64,000 bases of DNA from assembly GCF_000155955.1 (NCBI RefSeq), contig NZ_GG697141.2, positions 1,078,588 to 1,142,587 of the forward strand, read 5' to 3'. This DNA comes from Mitsuokella multacida DSM 20544. Lineage in GTDB: Bacteria; Bacillota; Negativicutes; Selenomonadales; Selenomonadaceae. Shown one piece after another: positions 43,717 to 53,282 of the stretch. Under the pieces are notes generated by a model. That model was not told the origin of the DNA. It saw only the letters and a list, made by a program, of their open reading frames with translations, and did not search any database. Positions within the stretch are counted from its first letter, which is position 1. Every line of letters starts with the position of its first letter. A program made the translations under genes and the position numbers.

Positions 43717-43842
43717 AAAAAGTCCAGCACCGGACTTTTTGCTGGTGCTGGACTTTTGGGTGGTGGTCGGGAGTCCGACTGTCGGCGTGCCGACTATCGG
43801 ATGGGGGGATGGTCGGACGGTCGGACTGCTGACGGTCGGGAG
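43717..43842. repeat. family 1 palindrome, copy 7, next to a GTCGGAC cluster
   Basis: The palindrome (43717-43740) is followed by a partial second copy (43741-43757) and GTCGG-type motifs at 43766, 43781, 43812, 43820 and 43835, with reverse AGTCCGAC at 43772. It repeats the association of motif types seen upstream of parA. Confidence 0.6.
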
Positions 43843-43853
43843 GGTTCTGTTAT

Positions 43854-45779
43854 TCAGTCGGTATTGGTGCGGACGGTTGGAGCGGTGGTCTTGAGGTAGT
43901 GCAGGAACTCGTCCATGGGCAGGGGCCTTGCGAAGTAGAAGCCCTGCAGGATGCGGCAGCCGAGGCGTGTGAGGGTCTCGGCCATCTGCTTGTTCTCGAT
44001 GCCCTCGGCGGTGATCTGGACGCCGAAGGACTGGAAGCCCTCGATGATGGCGGGCAGCAGTTTGTTGGTCTGGTCGAAGTAGGCGCGGACGAAGCTCATG
44101 TCGAGCTTAACGTCCTCGAACGGGAACTTCAGCACGCGCATGAGGTTGGAGTAGCCGGTGCCGAAGTCGTCGAGCGAGAGGACGGCGCCCTGCGCGATGA
44201 GCATGTCCATGTTCTGCTGCAGGCGCTGCTCATAGGAGAGCGCCGACTCGGTGATCTCGAAGCGGAAGCTGTGGATGGGCACCTTGTGGCGCTGCGCGAT
44301 GCGGCAGAGCCGCTCAGCCATGTGGCTGTCGCGGCACTGGATGGGCGAGAGGTTGAGATTCAGGCGCTCGAGGCCGAGCTCGCGGAGCGGATGCTCGGCG
44401 AGGAACAGGCAGGCTTTCTCGAAGACCTGCTCGCCGAGCTGGGTGATGCTGCCGCTGCGCTCGGCGACGGTGATGAAGATGTCGGGCCGGATGAAACCGA
44501 GCTCCTCGTCGTGGAGGCGCGCGAGCACCTCCGCGCCGATGATGCGGTGCTGCTGCGTGCCGTAGAGCGGCTGGAAGTAGATCTCGACGGCGTTCGTCTC
44601 GATGGCACGGTCGACGGCCAGACGGACTCTGGCATTCATGCGGGCCTGGTCGAAGAGCGACTGCTCCATGACGATGACGTCGTGCTGCTCCTCGGCGCGG
44701 TGCAGGGCCGTGGCCGTGTAGTCGAAGAAGAGCTCGATGTCTTTGCGGCGCTTCAGCTGCCCCTGGAACATCGCGTAGCTGGCCGTCAGGTAGAGGTGCG
44801 CGTGCTTGTCGACCCACGGGGCCTGCATGTGCGCATTGACTTCCTCATGGACTTTCGTGAACGGTGTTTCTTTCGTTGAAAGCAGGACGAAGCGCCCCAT
44901 GGCCGCGTAGATGACCTGACAGTCGGGAAACACTGCCTTGAGGTAGCGCGTGATGGCGCGCAGTCCCTTCGTCATCTGCCGCTCGCCGTAGAGCGAGCAG
45001 CTCTCCATGTAGTCGTTGATCCCGATGGCAAACGCGAAGAACGGCCCCCGGTCATTGAGCTCCTGCAGATAGGGCACTGCTGTCGCGTGGCTCAGAGCTC
45101 CCGTCCTGCGGTCCAGGAAGATGTCGGGGTTCTGGAACGCGAAGTACTGGATGAGGATGCCCAGCATGTAGAAGGAGTCCATGACGAGGTAGGGCGAGGC
45201 GTACATGCGCACGACATAGCCGACGCAGAGCACGAGCCAAGCCCCGACCAGCGAGAATTGCTCGATGCGCGTCCAGGAGAAGCGCCGCAGACCGATGATG
45301 GACAGCGTGATCATGAGCAGCAGGTAGAAGTAGGCGTTCGCGTAGATGATGCGGTAGAGCGGCCCGCTGTGGTAGCCCTGCGCGTCGATCGAGAAGACGA
45401 GCCCCGTCAGCGGCGCGCTGAGGAGCACGAGCGTCGAGAGGATGGCGGGCAGGTCGACGAGCCAGCGCGGGAAGAGTGCGATGACGCCGCGCTCGCGCAT
45501 GAGCGACTCGATGTACGAGAAGTCGAGGTAGGTGCGCCAGATGAAGCCGAGAAAGAAGAGCATGTTGGCGAGATAGAGCGCCCCACTCGAGAATTGCGGG
45601 TAATGCGCATCCATCTCGCTCGACACGATGTCGAAGATGAGCGTCAGCCCCTCCATGCCGAGCAGCGCGCGGAAGAAGCGGTTCCGCCGGATTGGCAGAT
45701 ACTCGCGCCGCAACGACAGGATGCAGAGGAGGATGAGCACCACGAAGGACGACAGCGCGAATTCATAATGGTAGATCAT
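43854..45779 (-). CDS. membrane-anchored EAL-domain c-di-GMP phosphodiesterase
   Basis: The start at 45779 follows TTGGGAG; 641 residues. Residues ~1-215 hold seven to eight membrane helices. A degenerate GGDEF-like segment (~240-370; AAMGRFVLL in place of the signature) follows, then a C-terminal EAL domain (~385-635) with EVLAR, NLNLSP, EITES, LDDFGTGYSN, VKLD, TAEGIEN and QGFYFARP. All catalytic positions are kept, so c-di-GMP hydrolysis is predicted, controlled by a membrane signal. Confidence 0.88.
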   Translation of the reverse strand: MIYHYEFALSSFVVLILLCILSLRREYLPIRRNRFFRALLGMEGLTLIFDIVSSEMDAHYPQFSSGALYLANMLFFLGFIWRTYLDFSYIESLMRERGVIALFPRWLVDLPAILSTLVLLSAPLTGLVFSIDAQGYHSGPLYRIIYANAYFYLLLMITLSIIGLRRFSWTRIEQFSLVGAWLVLCVGYVVRMYASPYLVMDSFYMLGILIQYFAFQNPDIFLDRRTGALSHATAVPYLQELNDRGPFFAFAIGINDYMESCSLYGERQMTKGLRAITRYLKAVFPDCQVIYAAMGRFVLLSTKETPFTKVHEEVNAHMQAPWVDKHAHLYLTASYAMFQGQLKRRKDIELFFDYTATALHRAEEQHDVIVMEQSLFDQARMNARVRLAVDRAIETNAVEIYFQPLYGTQQHRIIGAEVLARLHDEELGFIRPDIFITVAERSGSITQLGEQVFEKACLFLAEHPLRELGLERLNLNLSPIQCRDSHMAERLCRIAQRHKVPIHSFRFEITESALSYEQRLQQNMDMLIAQGAVLSLDDFGTGYSNLMRVLKFPFEDVKLDMSFVRAYFDQTNKLLPAIIEGFQSFGVQITAEGIENKQMAETLTRLGCRILQGFYFARPLPMDEFLHYLKTTAPTVRTNTD

Positions 45780-45999
45780 GAAAATTCTCCCAAAATAAGA
45801 TAAAACTATTGTGTGCAAAACATATTGCTTTTACATTTTACCACAGTATAGAAAGGGAGACCATTCCCAAGGCCGTCTCCGTGCCTTAAATTTTGCGTTT
45901 CCTCGTAGAATGTGGTACATTGTTGGAAGAATCGTTTTTTCATAGTGCTTTAAAGATGCAGGTGATTGGTTCGCCTGCTGGAAAAGGGACGGATTTTTG

Positions 46000-46881
46000 A
46001 TGGAACGAAAGCAATGTTATATGCTTCTCGGCGCCTTCTGCGTGATTGCCCTGCTGGTCACGGGGGTGCTGGGATGCATTGGGAGATCCCCTCTGGATGC
46101 GTTCGCCGCGCGCAGCGCCAAGCCCGTGCCGCTGACGCCGATGGAGCAGGCCCAGAAGGACTTGGCAGGCGTCACGGTCACCTACCAATTCGGCGATCAG
46201 AGTGAGGTCTTAGACAATGACCGCATCCTCTCGTGGCTCAAGGAACAGGAGGACGGCAGCGTCGCCATCGACGAGCAGCAGGCCAAGGCTTTTGTCAAGG
46301 AGCTCGCCGAGAAGTACGACACGGCCTACACAACGCGTACCTTCCACACGACGGGGGGCCGCGACATCCAGATCGCGCAGGGCGATTACGGCTGGCGCAT
46401 CGACCAGGAGGCCGAGACGAAGCACCTCCTGGAGCTGCTCGCCGCCAAACAGAGTGCGGTCTGTGAGCCGATCTACGCACAGACCGCCGCGGTCCACGCC
46501 AAGAACGACTGGGGCACGACCTATGTCGAAGTCAGCCTGACGGACCAGTACCTCTGGCTCTACAAGGACGGCCATTGCATCCTCGAGAGCTACTTCGTCT
46601 CGGGCAACCCGACCCGCGGCCATGCCACGCCGAAAGGCATCTACGGCCTGACCTACAAGACGCGCGACGCGACGCTGAGCGGCGAGGGCTACGACTCCAA
46701 GGTCAAGTACTGGATGCCGTTCAACTGCAACGTCGGCCTCCACGACGCCCCATGGCGCAAGACCTTCGGCGGCCAGATCTACAAGAATAACGGCTCCCAC
46801 GGCTGCATCAACCTGCCGCCAGCCAATGCCGCCAAGATCTACGAGAACGTCGACAAGAACACGCCGGTCATCGTCTACTGA
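46000..46881 (+). CDS. L,D-transpeptidase (YkuD domain)
   Basis: The 293-residue protein has an N-terminal membrane anchor (LLGAFCVIALLVTGVLGC; the Cys could be a lipobox-like site). A peptidoglycan-binding-4-like domain (~45-165) precedes the YkuD domain (~170-290) with the catalytic NNGSHGCINLPP motif. It crosslinks or anchors at meso-diaminopimelate in the cell wall, outside the cytoplasmic membrane. It is monocistronic. Confidence 0.9.
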   Translation: MERKQCYMLLGAFCVIALLVTGVLGCIGRSPLDAFAARSAKPVPLTPMEQAQKDLAGVTVTYQFGDQSEVLDNDRILSWLKEQEDGSVAIDEQQAKAFVKELAEKYDTAYTTRTFHTTGGRDIQIAQGDYGWRIDQEAETKHLLELLAAKQSAVCEPIYAQTAAVHAKNDWGTTYVEVSLTDQYLWLYKDGHCILESYFVSGNPTRGHATPKGIYGLTYKTRDATLSGEGYDSKVKYWMPFNCNVGLHDAPWRKTFGGQIYKNNGSHGCINLPPANAAKIYENVDKNTPVIVY

Positions 46882-46930
46882 CCCACCTGCTAACCAGACG
46901 ATCAGTCAACATCCTATACCGGTAATATAC

Positions 46931-46974
46931 AAGAGACCGCTGAAACACTGCATTGCGCTTCAGCGGTCTCTTTG
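46931..46974. terminator. bidirectional terminator
   Basis: AGAGACCGCTGAA and TTCAGCGGTCTCTTT arms between the convergent transpeptidase and kinase-like genes. Confidence 0.8.
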
Positions 46975-46998
46975 CTTTTTGCTTGTTCTCTTTGTGTT

Positions 46999-47595
46999 TC
47001 AGCTCCGGCAGAACTGGATATACGCCAGGATTGTATTGGCAGCAGTCTCCAGAGAGATTCCGCTCGTGTTGATCATCATGTCGTAGTTCGTCGGGTCGCC
47101 CCATCGCTGGCCGGTGTAGAATTCGTAGTACTGCTTGCGGCGATTCTCTTCGCGGTTGAGCTCTTTGAGGCTCATGCCATGGTACTTGAGTTTGCCGCGC
47201 TCTGCGCGAAAATCATCGTCGGCATAGATGAAGAAGGAGAACACATCCTTGCGGTTCCGCAGGATGTAGTCCGCGCAGCGCCCGAGAAAGATGGCACTCT
47301 CTGGCCGTTCAGCCACATTCAGGATGACTTTGGCCTGTTCCACATACATGCGGTTATTCTCGACCATGCGCTCGAAGCCCTCGTATTTATCGAGATTCCC
47401 CTGCGCCTCCTCAGGAGTGTGATATGAGCGTGCAATCGCTTCGTTGATAGATACACCATCGTGCAAGTTCGCAGCAGCCATCTCGACGATCTTGCTGTTG
47501 AAATGATGGCAGTGCAGTTTCTTGGTCAAAAGCTCAGCAATCTCTCTGCCGCCGCTGCCGAACTGGCGGGAAATCGTGATCAGTGTCTTTTCCAT
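46999..47595 (-). CDS. cytidylate kinase-like family protein
   Basis: The 198-residue protein starts at ATG 47595 after GGAGGAA. The N-terminus MEKTLITISRQFGSGGREIAELLTKKL is a P-loop of the cytidylate-kinase-like type, and FLGRCADYIL and the DDDFRAER segment are typical. The true substrate of this family is unclear. It lies 42 bp after the GPH transporter as last gene of the polyol/pentose operon. Confidence 0.85.
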   Translation of the reverse strand: MEKTLITISRQFGSGGREIAELLTKKLHCHHFNSKIVEMAAANLHDGVSINEAIARSYHTPEEAQGNLDKYEGFERMVENNRMYVEQAKVILNVAERPESAIFLGRCADYILRNRKDVFSFFIYADDDFRAERGKLKYHGMSLKELNREENRRKQYYEFYTGQRWGDPTNYDMMINTSGISLETAANTILAYIQFCRS

Positions 47596-47637
47596 AGGTA
47601 TTCCTCCGTATTGATTCTGTACAGGTCTCGCCAAACA

Positions 47638-49032
47638 TCAGCGCCTTGCCTCGGGGTCATACTGCGGCATAGCCTGGATGATGTCCGGCGTCTCGGATTG
47701 CCCTGCCAGAATCTGGCGGCGCAGATCAAGTTCAGCGGTCATATCGGTGCGGATGTAGTCGAGCTTGTAGAAGTAGATCAGGGCCGCAATGATGGCGCAG
47801 AGCGCAATCGGGATCCAGATGAAGCACGTCTCGATCGCTGAGAGCGCCGAGGCACTCTGCACGGCATTCGGGACATAGCCACCCATGTTGAGGAACAGAC
47901 CAACGACAAAGCTCGTCAGGCCCATGCCGCCTTTGACAAAGAAGCCTTGGAAAGCGGCGATGAGGCCGGCGACACTCTGGTTCTTCTTGTACTCGGAGTA
48001 GTCGATGACATCCGGCTGCATTGCAAAGGTGACACCGAAGATGCCGTAGATGCCGAGGCCCGTGATGACGAGGCCGGCCAGCAGGCAGAAGATGGAAGAC
48101 TGGCCGAAGTAAATCAGCAGGTCGCCTGCTATATAGAGCGCAACGCTGAAGAACATCAGGCTGCGCTTCTTGAAGCGCGTCTCGAGCGACGGCAGTGCCA
48201 GGAGCATCGGCAGGCCGGAGAGAATGCCGAGGAGGCCGACGAGTGCCAGCAGATCCGAGCGGTCCAGATTATACTTGAAGTAGTAGATGACCGTCGTGTT
48301 GCGGACGACGTAGAGCGAGAAGTAGAAGAGGTTCAGGAAGAACAGGATCCATGCCTGTCCCGTGAGTCCCTTGAAGCTGTCTTTCAGGCTCATATGCGCA
48401 TTGTTGACCGTCGGGGGGACGACTTCCTTCGTGCTCGAGAAGGTGAAGAAGAAAATGAACATGGCGACGATGCCGTAAAGCGTCATCGTGACGAGATACC
48501 CCTGCGCCTCATCCCCTGCGCCAAAGAAATCGACGAGCGGTGCCGTAATGGACATGACGATGGCTGTACCGATCATGGCACAGATCATGCGGGTAGACAC
48601 GAGAATGTCGCGTTCATGGATGTCCGAGGTCAGCCGCGGGACAATGGTATTGAGTGGGATATTCACGACGGTGTACGCTGTGCAGAGCAGGCAGTAAGTG
48701 ACATACGCCCATATCAGCTTGCCTGTCGCATCAAAATCTGGGATATAGAACGTCAGGAACGTAAAGATTGCAAAGGGGATGGCGCCAATCAGGAAATACG
48801 GACGCCCCTGCCCCCAGCGGGTATGGGTATGATCGACGATGATGCCCATCATCGTATCCGTCATGGCATCGATAAACTTCGTCACCAGCATCATCGTGCC
48901 AGCGGCTGCCGCTGCAATGCCGAATACGTCGGTGTAGAATACCATCAGATACGAGGCCATCGTACTGAACACCAGATTACAGCCCAGGTCGCCCATGCCG
49001 TACCCGATGCGAACCCGCCACTTACTCATCAT
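47638..49032 (-). CDS. GPH-family sugar/polyol:cation symporter
   Basis: The start is ATG 49032, 8 bases after GGGAGG; 464 residues with 12 membrane segments. GYGMGDLGCNLVFSTMASYL and DAMTDTMMGIIVDHTHTRWGQGRPY are the signature of the glycoside-pentoside-hexuronide family. It lies 15 bases after the kinase gene. The context points to a pentose, pentitol or similar substrate. Confidence 0.9.
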   Translation of the reverse strand: MMSKWRVRIGYGMGDLGCNLVFSTMASYLMVFYTDVFGIAAAAAGTMMLVTKFIDAMTDTMMGIIVDHTHTRWGQGRPYFLIGAIPFAIFTFLTFYIPDFDATGKLIWAYVTYCLLCTAYTVVNIPLNTIVPRLTSDIHERDILVSTRMICAMIGTAIVMSITAPLVDFFGAGDEAQGYLVTMTLYGIVAMFIFFFTFSSTKEVVPPTVNNAHMSLKDSFKGLTGQAWILFFLNLFYFSLYVVRNTTVIYYFKYNLDRSDLLALVGLLGILSGLPMLLALPSLETRFKKRSLMFFSVALYIAGDLLIYFGQSSIFCLLAGLVITGLGIYGIFGVTFAMQPDVIDYSEYKKNQSVAGLIAAFQGFFVKGGMGLTSFVVGLFLNMGGYVPNAVQSASALSAIETCFIWIPIALCAIIAALIYFYKLDYIRTDMTAELDLRRQILAGQSETPDIIQAMPQYDPEARR

Positions 49033-49046
49033 GATTTGAACCTCCC

Positions 49047-50639
49047 TTACCAATCTAAGGCTGCAATCGCAGCCTTCTCGACACAGAGCCCAGCCCGATA
49101 ATGCTGCATGAACGACTCAAAGCCTTTCATCTCCTCGTCCGTTGCCATCAGCGTCTCACCATCGAGATGCGCGAAGATGCGCTGCTCCAGATACGCAGCG
49201 AGGGATTCGCCGGGCTGCTGGTCAATCAAATAGGCCGCCAAGAGCGCAATGCCCCAGGCACCGCCTTCACTGGCCGTATTCATAACGGTCACAGGTGCAT
49301 GGCAGGCTGCCGACAGATAGCGCTGACCGACGCCCTTTGTCTTGAAGAAACCGCCATGCCCCATGATGCGGTCGACTTCGACGCCTTCTTCTTTCAGGAT
49401 GTCCAAGCCAATCTTGACGGCGCCCAGCGAGGTGTAAAGATGCGCCCGCATGAGGTTGGCGAGATTGAAGCGGCTCGTCGTCGTCCGCAGAAAGATGGGG
49501 CGTCCTTCATTGATCATCGTGATGTTCTCGCCGGAGTAGTAGCCGTACGGAAGCAACCCCCCGCAGTCCGGGTCGCCCTGCAGAGAGTTTGTATACAGCT
49601 TGTTGAACAGGTCTCCCGTGCTGGCAGGAATCCCCATAAGGCTGGCAAACTCACCAAAGAGGCGGACCCAGGCATTGAGATCCGTCGTGCCGTTATTGGC
49701 ATGTGACATTGCACAAGGAGCTCCTGTCGGCGTCGCGACCATGTCAATCTCGCGATGAAGTTTCTTCAGCGGACGCTCTAGGACAATCATGGCAAAGGTG
49801 CTCGTTCCTGCTGACACATTGCCCGTACGCGGCGCAACGGCGTTCGTCGCCGCCATGCCTGTCCCCGCATCGCCTTCTGGCGGGCAGAACGGGATGCCCT
49901 GCTGGAGATCGCCTTCCTCATCTAAGAGGTGGCTGCCCTGCTCTGTCAGTCGACCAGCCGGCTGGCCGGCGACTAGGACACGCGGGAAGACATCGCGCAG
50001 GTGCCACGAGAAGCCATAGGGCTGCAACAGCTGATCAAATTTTGTGACCATCGGCTCTACATAGTCATTTGTCAGAGGATCGACAGGGAACATACCCGAG
50101 GCATCGCCAATGCCGATGACTTTCTCCCCCGTCAATTGCCAGTGGATGAAGCCGGCCAGCGTAGAGACGTAGGCGAGGTGCTTCACATGGTCTTCGCCGT
50201 CCAAGATGCGCTGATAGAGATGCGCGACGGTCCAGCGGAGCGGAATATTGAAGTCAAAGCACTCGGTCAGGCAGTCTGCCGCTTCCTGTGTGTTCGTATT
50301 GCGCCAGGTCTGGAACGGTGCCAAGAGCTGTCCCTTTGCATCAAAGGCCATGTAGCCATGCATCATGGCGCTGACGCCGATGGAGCCGACACGCGTGAGT
50401 GTGAGGCCGTACCGCTCTTTGACGGACTGCTTCAACACATGGTAGCAATGGTGCAGGCCATTGTAGATCTCATCCAGATGATACGTCCAGATCCCGTTCT
50501 CGAAGGAATTCTCCCAGTCGTAGATGCCGACGGCCAGCACCTTTCCCGCGCCATCAATCAGGACCGCCTTGATACGCGTCGAGCCGAGCTCGATGCCCAG
50601 AGCAGTCTTCCCTTGGCGGATTGCTTCTTTCGTTTTCAT
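49047..50639 (-). CDS. FGGY-family carbohydrate kinase
   Basis: The 530-residue protein starts after AAAGGAGG. ALGIELGSTRIKAVLID is the N-terminal phosphate-binding segment and GNVSAGTSTFAMIVLERP, GHGGFFKTKGVGQRYLSAA and TASEGGAWGIALLAAYL are C-terminal FGGY blocks. It phosphorylates a sugar or polyol, possibly a ketopentose made by the SDR. Family members include xylulo-, ribulo- and glycerol kinases; specificity is not decided. Confidence 0.9.
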   Translation of the reverse strand: MKTKEAIRQGKTALGIELGSTRIKAVLIDGAGKVLAVGIYDWENSFENGIWTYHLDEIYNGLHHCYHVLKQSVKERYGLTLTRVGSIGVSAMMHGYMAFDAKGQLLAPFQTWRNTNTQEAADCLTECFDFNIPLRWTVAHLYQRILDGEDHVKHLAYVSTLAGFIHWQLTGEKVIGIGDASGMFPVDPLTNDYVEPMVTKFDQLLQPYGFSWHLRDVFPRVLVAGQPAGRLTEQGSHLLDEEGDLQQGIPFCPPEGDAGTGMAATNAVAPRTGNVSAGTSTFAMIVLERPLKKLHREIDMVATPTGAPCAMSHANNGTTDLNAWVRLFGEFASLMGIPASTGDLFNKLYTNSLQGDPDCGGLLPYGYYSGENITMINEGRPIFLRTTTSRFNLANLMRAHLYTSLGAVKIGLDILKEEGVEVDRIMGHGGFFKTKGVGQRYLSAACHAPVTVMNTASEGGAWGIALLAAYLIDQQPGESLAAYLEQRIFAHLDGETLMATDEEMKGFESFMQHYRAGLCVEKAAIAALDW

Positions 50640-50749
50640 GATGGTCCTCCTTTTCTAAGCGATGCGATACAATGCGAGGATACGATGAGCCAGCAGCAGA
50701 CTGCTGGCTCATCTTGCATCCGTATATCAGGGATGTCCTGGAACACTGC

Positions 50750-51526
50750 TCAGAAACAGGTGAATGCACCATCGACGATGACATCCGTGCCCGTCGTGAA
50801 CGTGCTCGTATCACCAGCCAGGTAAACGCAGATGGACTCGAGCTCTTCCGGCTTGCCCATGCGTCCCATTGGTGCCATCGCATTCCACTTCTCGATCAAC
50901 GGAATCAGCGTCGGGGAGTTCATCGTGAGTTCCGTTGCCATGTAGCCCGGGCTGATGCAGTTGACGCGGACGCCTTTCTTGGCCCACTCGATGGCCAGGG
51001 ATTTCGTGAGCTGGATGACACCCGCCTTCGAGGCATTGTAAGCGCACTGCGGCTGTGGAACATTGACGATGTGAGCCGACATCGAAGCCGTGTTGATGAT
51101 GGAGCCGCCGCCGTGTGCCAGCATGTATTTGCCAGCCGCAATATCCGTCAGGAAGATACCGTTGAGATTGATGTTGATGACCTTCAGCCACTGTTCATAC
51201 CTCATCTCCTCTGCCGGTGCATTGATGCAAATGCCTGCGTTGTTGTGGCAGAAGTCCAGGCCGCCGAGTTTCGCGACGACTTCCTCGACCATGGCGTCGA
51301 CCTGCTCCTTGCTGGTGCAGTCCGTCTGGATGGCGATGACCTTGCGGCCCGTCTTCTCTGCCAGCTCCGCAGCCGTCTTCTTCGCCGTCTCGATGTCGAG
51401 ATCAACGATAGCCACATCTGCACCTGCCTCAGCAAACGCTGTAGCCGTGCATTTACCGATGCCGCGCGCAGCGCCCGTAACGAACCCCTTCTTGCCCGTC
51501 AATGCCATTTTCTCAAGGATACCCAT
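50750..51526 (-). CDS. SDR-family dehydrogenase (polyol/sugar type)
   Basis: In this 258-residue protein all classical motifs are present: TGAARGIG, NNAGI, the catalytic Ser, YNASK and a C-terminal DGAFT. Such enzymes next to FGGY kinases and GPH transporters commonly oxidise polyols such as arabinitol, xylitol or sorbitol. It is the first gene of the operon, divergent from the ROK regulator. Confidence 0.9.
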   Translation of the reverse strand: MGILEKMALTGKKGFVTGAARGIGKCTATAFAEAGADVAIVDLDIETAKKTAAELAEKTGRKVIAIQTDCTSKEQVDAMVEEVVAKLGGLDFCHNNAGICINAPAEEMRYEQWLKVININLNGIFLTDIAAGKYMLAHGGGSIINTASMSAHIVNVPQPQCAYNASKAGVIQLTKSLAIEWAKKGVRVNCISPGYMATELTMNSPTLIPLIEKWNAMAPMGRMGKPEELESICVYLAGDTSTFTTGTDVIVDGAFTCF

Positions 51527-51551
51527 GATACAACTTCCTTTCTGTTTAGCT

Positions 51552-51745
51552 ATTTTGTAAAATCATTTTTCAAATCTGCTTATATAATAACCGTATACCA
51601 GCACATTGTCAAGAGAGAAAATGAAAAAATCATAGACAATACGATAGGAATTGGATTGTTTTCCAAGAAAAGAGTGCAATATGGCGTTATCAAGGGGCTT
51701 GTGCTATAATGATAACAGTGATTAAGAAAAGCCATTTTGTAAAAA
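51552..51745. promoter_or_regulatory. two ATTTTGTAAAA operators in the divergent control region
   Basis: ATTTTGTAAAAT (51552-51563) precedes the SDR gene and ATTTTGTAAAAA (51734-51745) precedes the ROK gene. They are probably ROK-repressor sites controlling both directions. A plus-strand TATAAT lies at 51706-51711. Confidence 0.55.
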
Positions 51746-51764
51746 GAGAGGGTCCTCATTTCCA

Positions 51765-52892
51765 ATGAAGAAGAGTATCACACCATCTGAGATCCGCCAG
51801 ACGAATCGCCAGCGAATCTACCAATACATCTATCAGAAGCAGACTGTCTCGCAACAGGATATTGCCTATGACCTTCATCTGAGTCGTCCGACCATCACGA
51901 CAAACCTCAATGCCTTGAAGGAAGAAGGTCTCATCCATGAGGCAGGCCAACTCGAGAGCGAAGTCGTCGGACGAAAGCCGAGCGCCTATGCCATCCAGCC
52001 GCAGTACCGCGTCAGCATTGGCGTGGAGCTCCTGAGCCACCTGATCAAGATCATCGCCATCGACCTCTACGGGCAGAAGATCCATCGCTCAGTCTTCGAA
52101 GTGGACTTCCATCCAACGGATGCGTACTTCCAGGATGTCTGTTCCCATATCCTGCAGTTCAAGGACACCTGCCAGATCCGCGATGAGCAGATCCTCGGCG
52201 TCGGTTTTGCCATGCAGGGCCTGATTTCGCCCGACGGTCAGCGCGTCATCTACGGGAAGATCCTCGGCTGCACGGGGCTGCATGTCTCTGTTGTCAAGAA
52301 GTACCTGCCGTATCCCTGCCGCTTCATCCATGATGCAAACAGCGCGGCCATCGCAGAGCTCTGGGCTGCGCCCAACCTCAAAGATGCATTCTACCTCTCG
52401 TTGAGCCGCCATCTCGCCGCCGCACTGATTTTAGACCGCAAGATCATCACGGGGCGCCATGGCCACAGTGCCACGATTGAGCACATCCAGATGGACCCTG
52501 ACGGCGAGCGCTGCTATTGCGGCAGACGTGGCTGTCTTGAGACGCTCTGCTCGCTGCGTACGCTCCAATGTGACCTCGAGGACCTCGATACATTCTTCGA
52601 GAAAGTGCGTTCCGCAGACCGGCGCGCACAGGAAATCTGGATCACGTATCTCAAGAACCTCGCACGGGCCATCAACATGCTCCATCTTGTCTACGACAAG
52701 ACGTTCATCCTCGGTGGCTACCTCGCTCCGTATCTACAACAGACCGACATCGACTATCTCTACCAGGAGATTGCCGAGCAAACGCCTTTCCCAGAAGCAC
52801 ACGACTTCCTGGAGATCAGCCGCATGCCAAAGCACAACATCACCATTGGCGCGGCACTCCCCTATGTACAGCAGTTTCTGGAACAAGTCTGA
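51765..52892 (+). CDS. ROK-family transcriptional regulator (XylR-like)
   Basis: The 375-residue protein has an N-terminal winged helix (NRQRIYQYIYQKQTVSQQDI then DLHLSRPTITTNLNALKEEG), followed by a ROK domain with the CYCGRRGCLET zinc motif and a HDANSAAIAEL block. Sugar-binding ROK repressors of this type release DNA when the inducing sugar is present. It is divergent from the SDR/kinase/transporter operon, which it most likely represses. Confidence 0.9.
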   Translation: MKKSITPSEIRQTNRQRIYQYIYQKQTVSQQDIAYDLHLSRPTITTNLNALKEEGLIHEAGQLESEVVGRKPSAYAIQPQYRVSIGVELLSHLIKIIAIDLYGQKIHRSVFEVDFHPTDAYFQDVCSHILQFKDTCQIRDEQILGVGFAMQGLISPDGQRVIYGKILGCTGLHVSVVKKYLPYPCRFIHDANSAAIAELWAAPNLKDAFYLSLSRHLAAALILDRKIITGRHGHSATIEHIQMDPDGERCYCGRRGCLETLCSLRTLQCDLEDLDTFFEKVRSADRRAQEIWITYLKNLARAINMLHLVYDKTFILGGYLAPYLQQTDIDYLYQEIAEQTPFPEAHDFLEISRMPKHNITIGAALPYVQQFLEQV

Positions 52893-52901
52893 CCTGTGCA
52901 C

Positions 52902-53282
52902 AAAAAAACGAGAGACACGATGGTCTCTCGTTTTTTTATCTTAGATTCGTATCGACGGATTCGTTTCTTCGAAGGCTCGCCTGTCCGGGATGACGAAGCG
53001 GCGCAAGGGCCCTCTAAGGCGCGGGGGCTGTGGGGCCTCCTGCTGCTGAGCCGCGACAACGGCGGTGGCGTACAAGGTGACGGCCGCGTTGGTCGCGAGC
53101 GTGCGGACGGCGTCGAGGTAGGGGAAGACGACGAGTGCGAGGAACAGCATGGCCGCTGTCAGGCGGGGCGGGATCGGGAAGAAATCAAATCCTTTCTAGT
53201 TGTCTGGTTTTCATGTCAAATGCTTGATTGGCTGTATTCTACCGGGCAATCCTGATTTTTACCTGAGAACGCCAAATTTTTT
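52902..53282. terminator. terminator (52902-52939) and a gene-free GC-rich stretch
   Basis: AAAAAAACGAGAGAC and GTCTCTCGTTTTTTT form the ROK terminator. The rest (to 53282) holds minus-strand open frames without a ribosome site or start, one reading MLFLALVVFPYLDAVRTLAT. This may be a degraded membrane-protein tail, but no gene is supported. Confidence 0.6.

Noticed and set aside
52941-53198. Minus-strand frame reading MLFLALVVFPYLDAVRTLAT
   Set aside because: It has no ribosome site, is cut by an upstream in-frame stop, and shows no family resemblance; perhaps a degraded tail, but not supportable as a gene.
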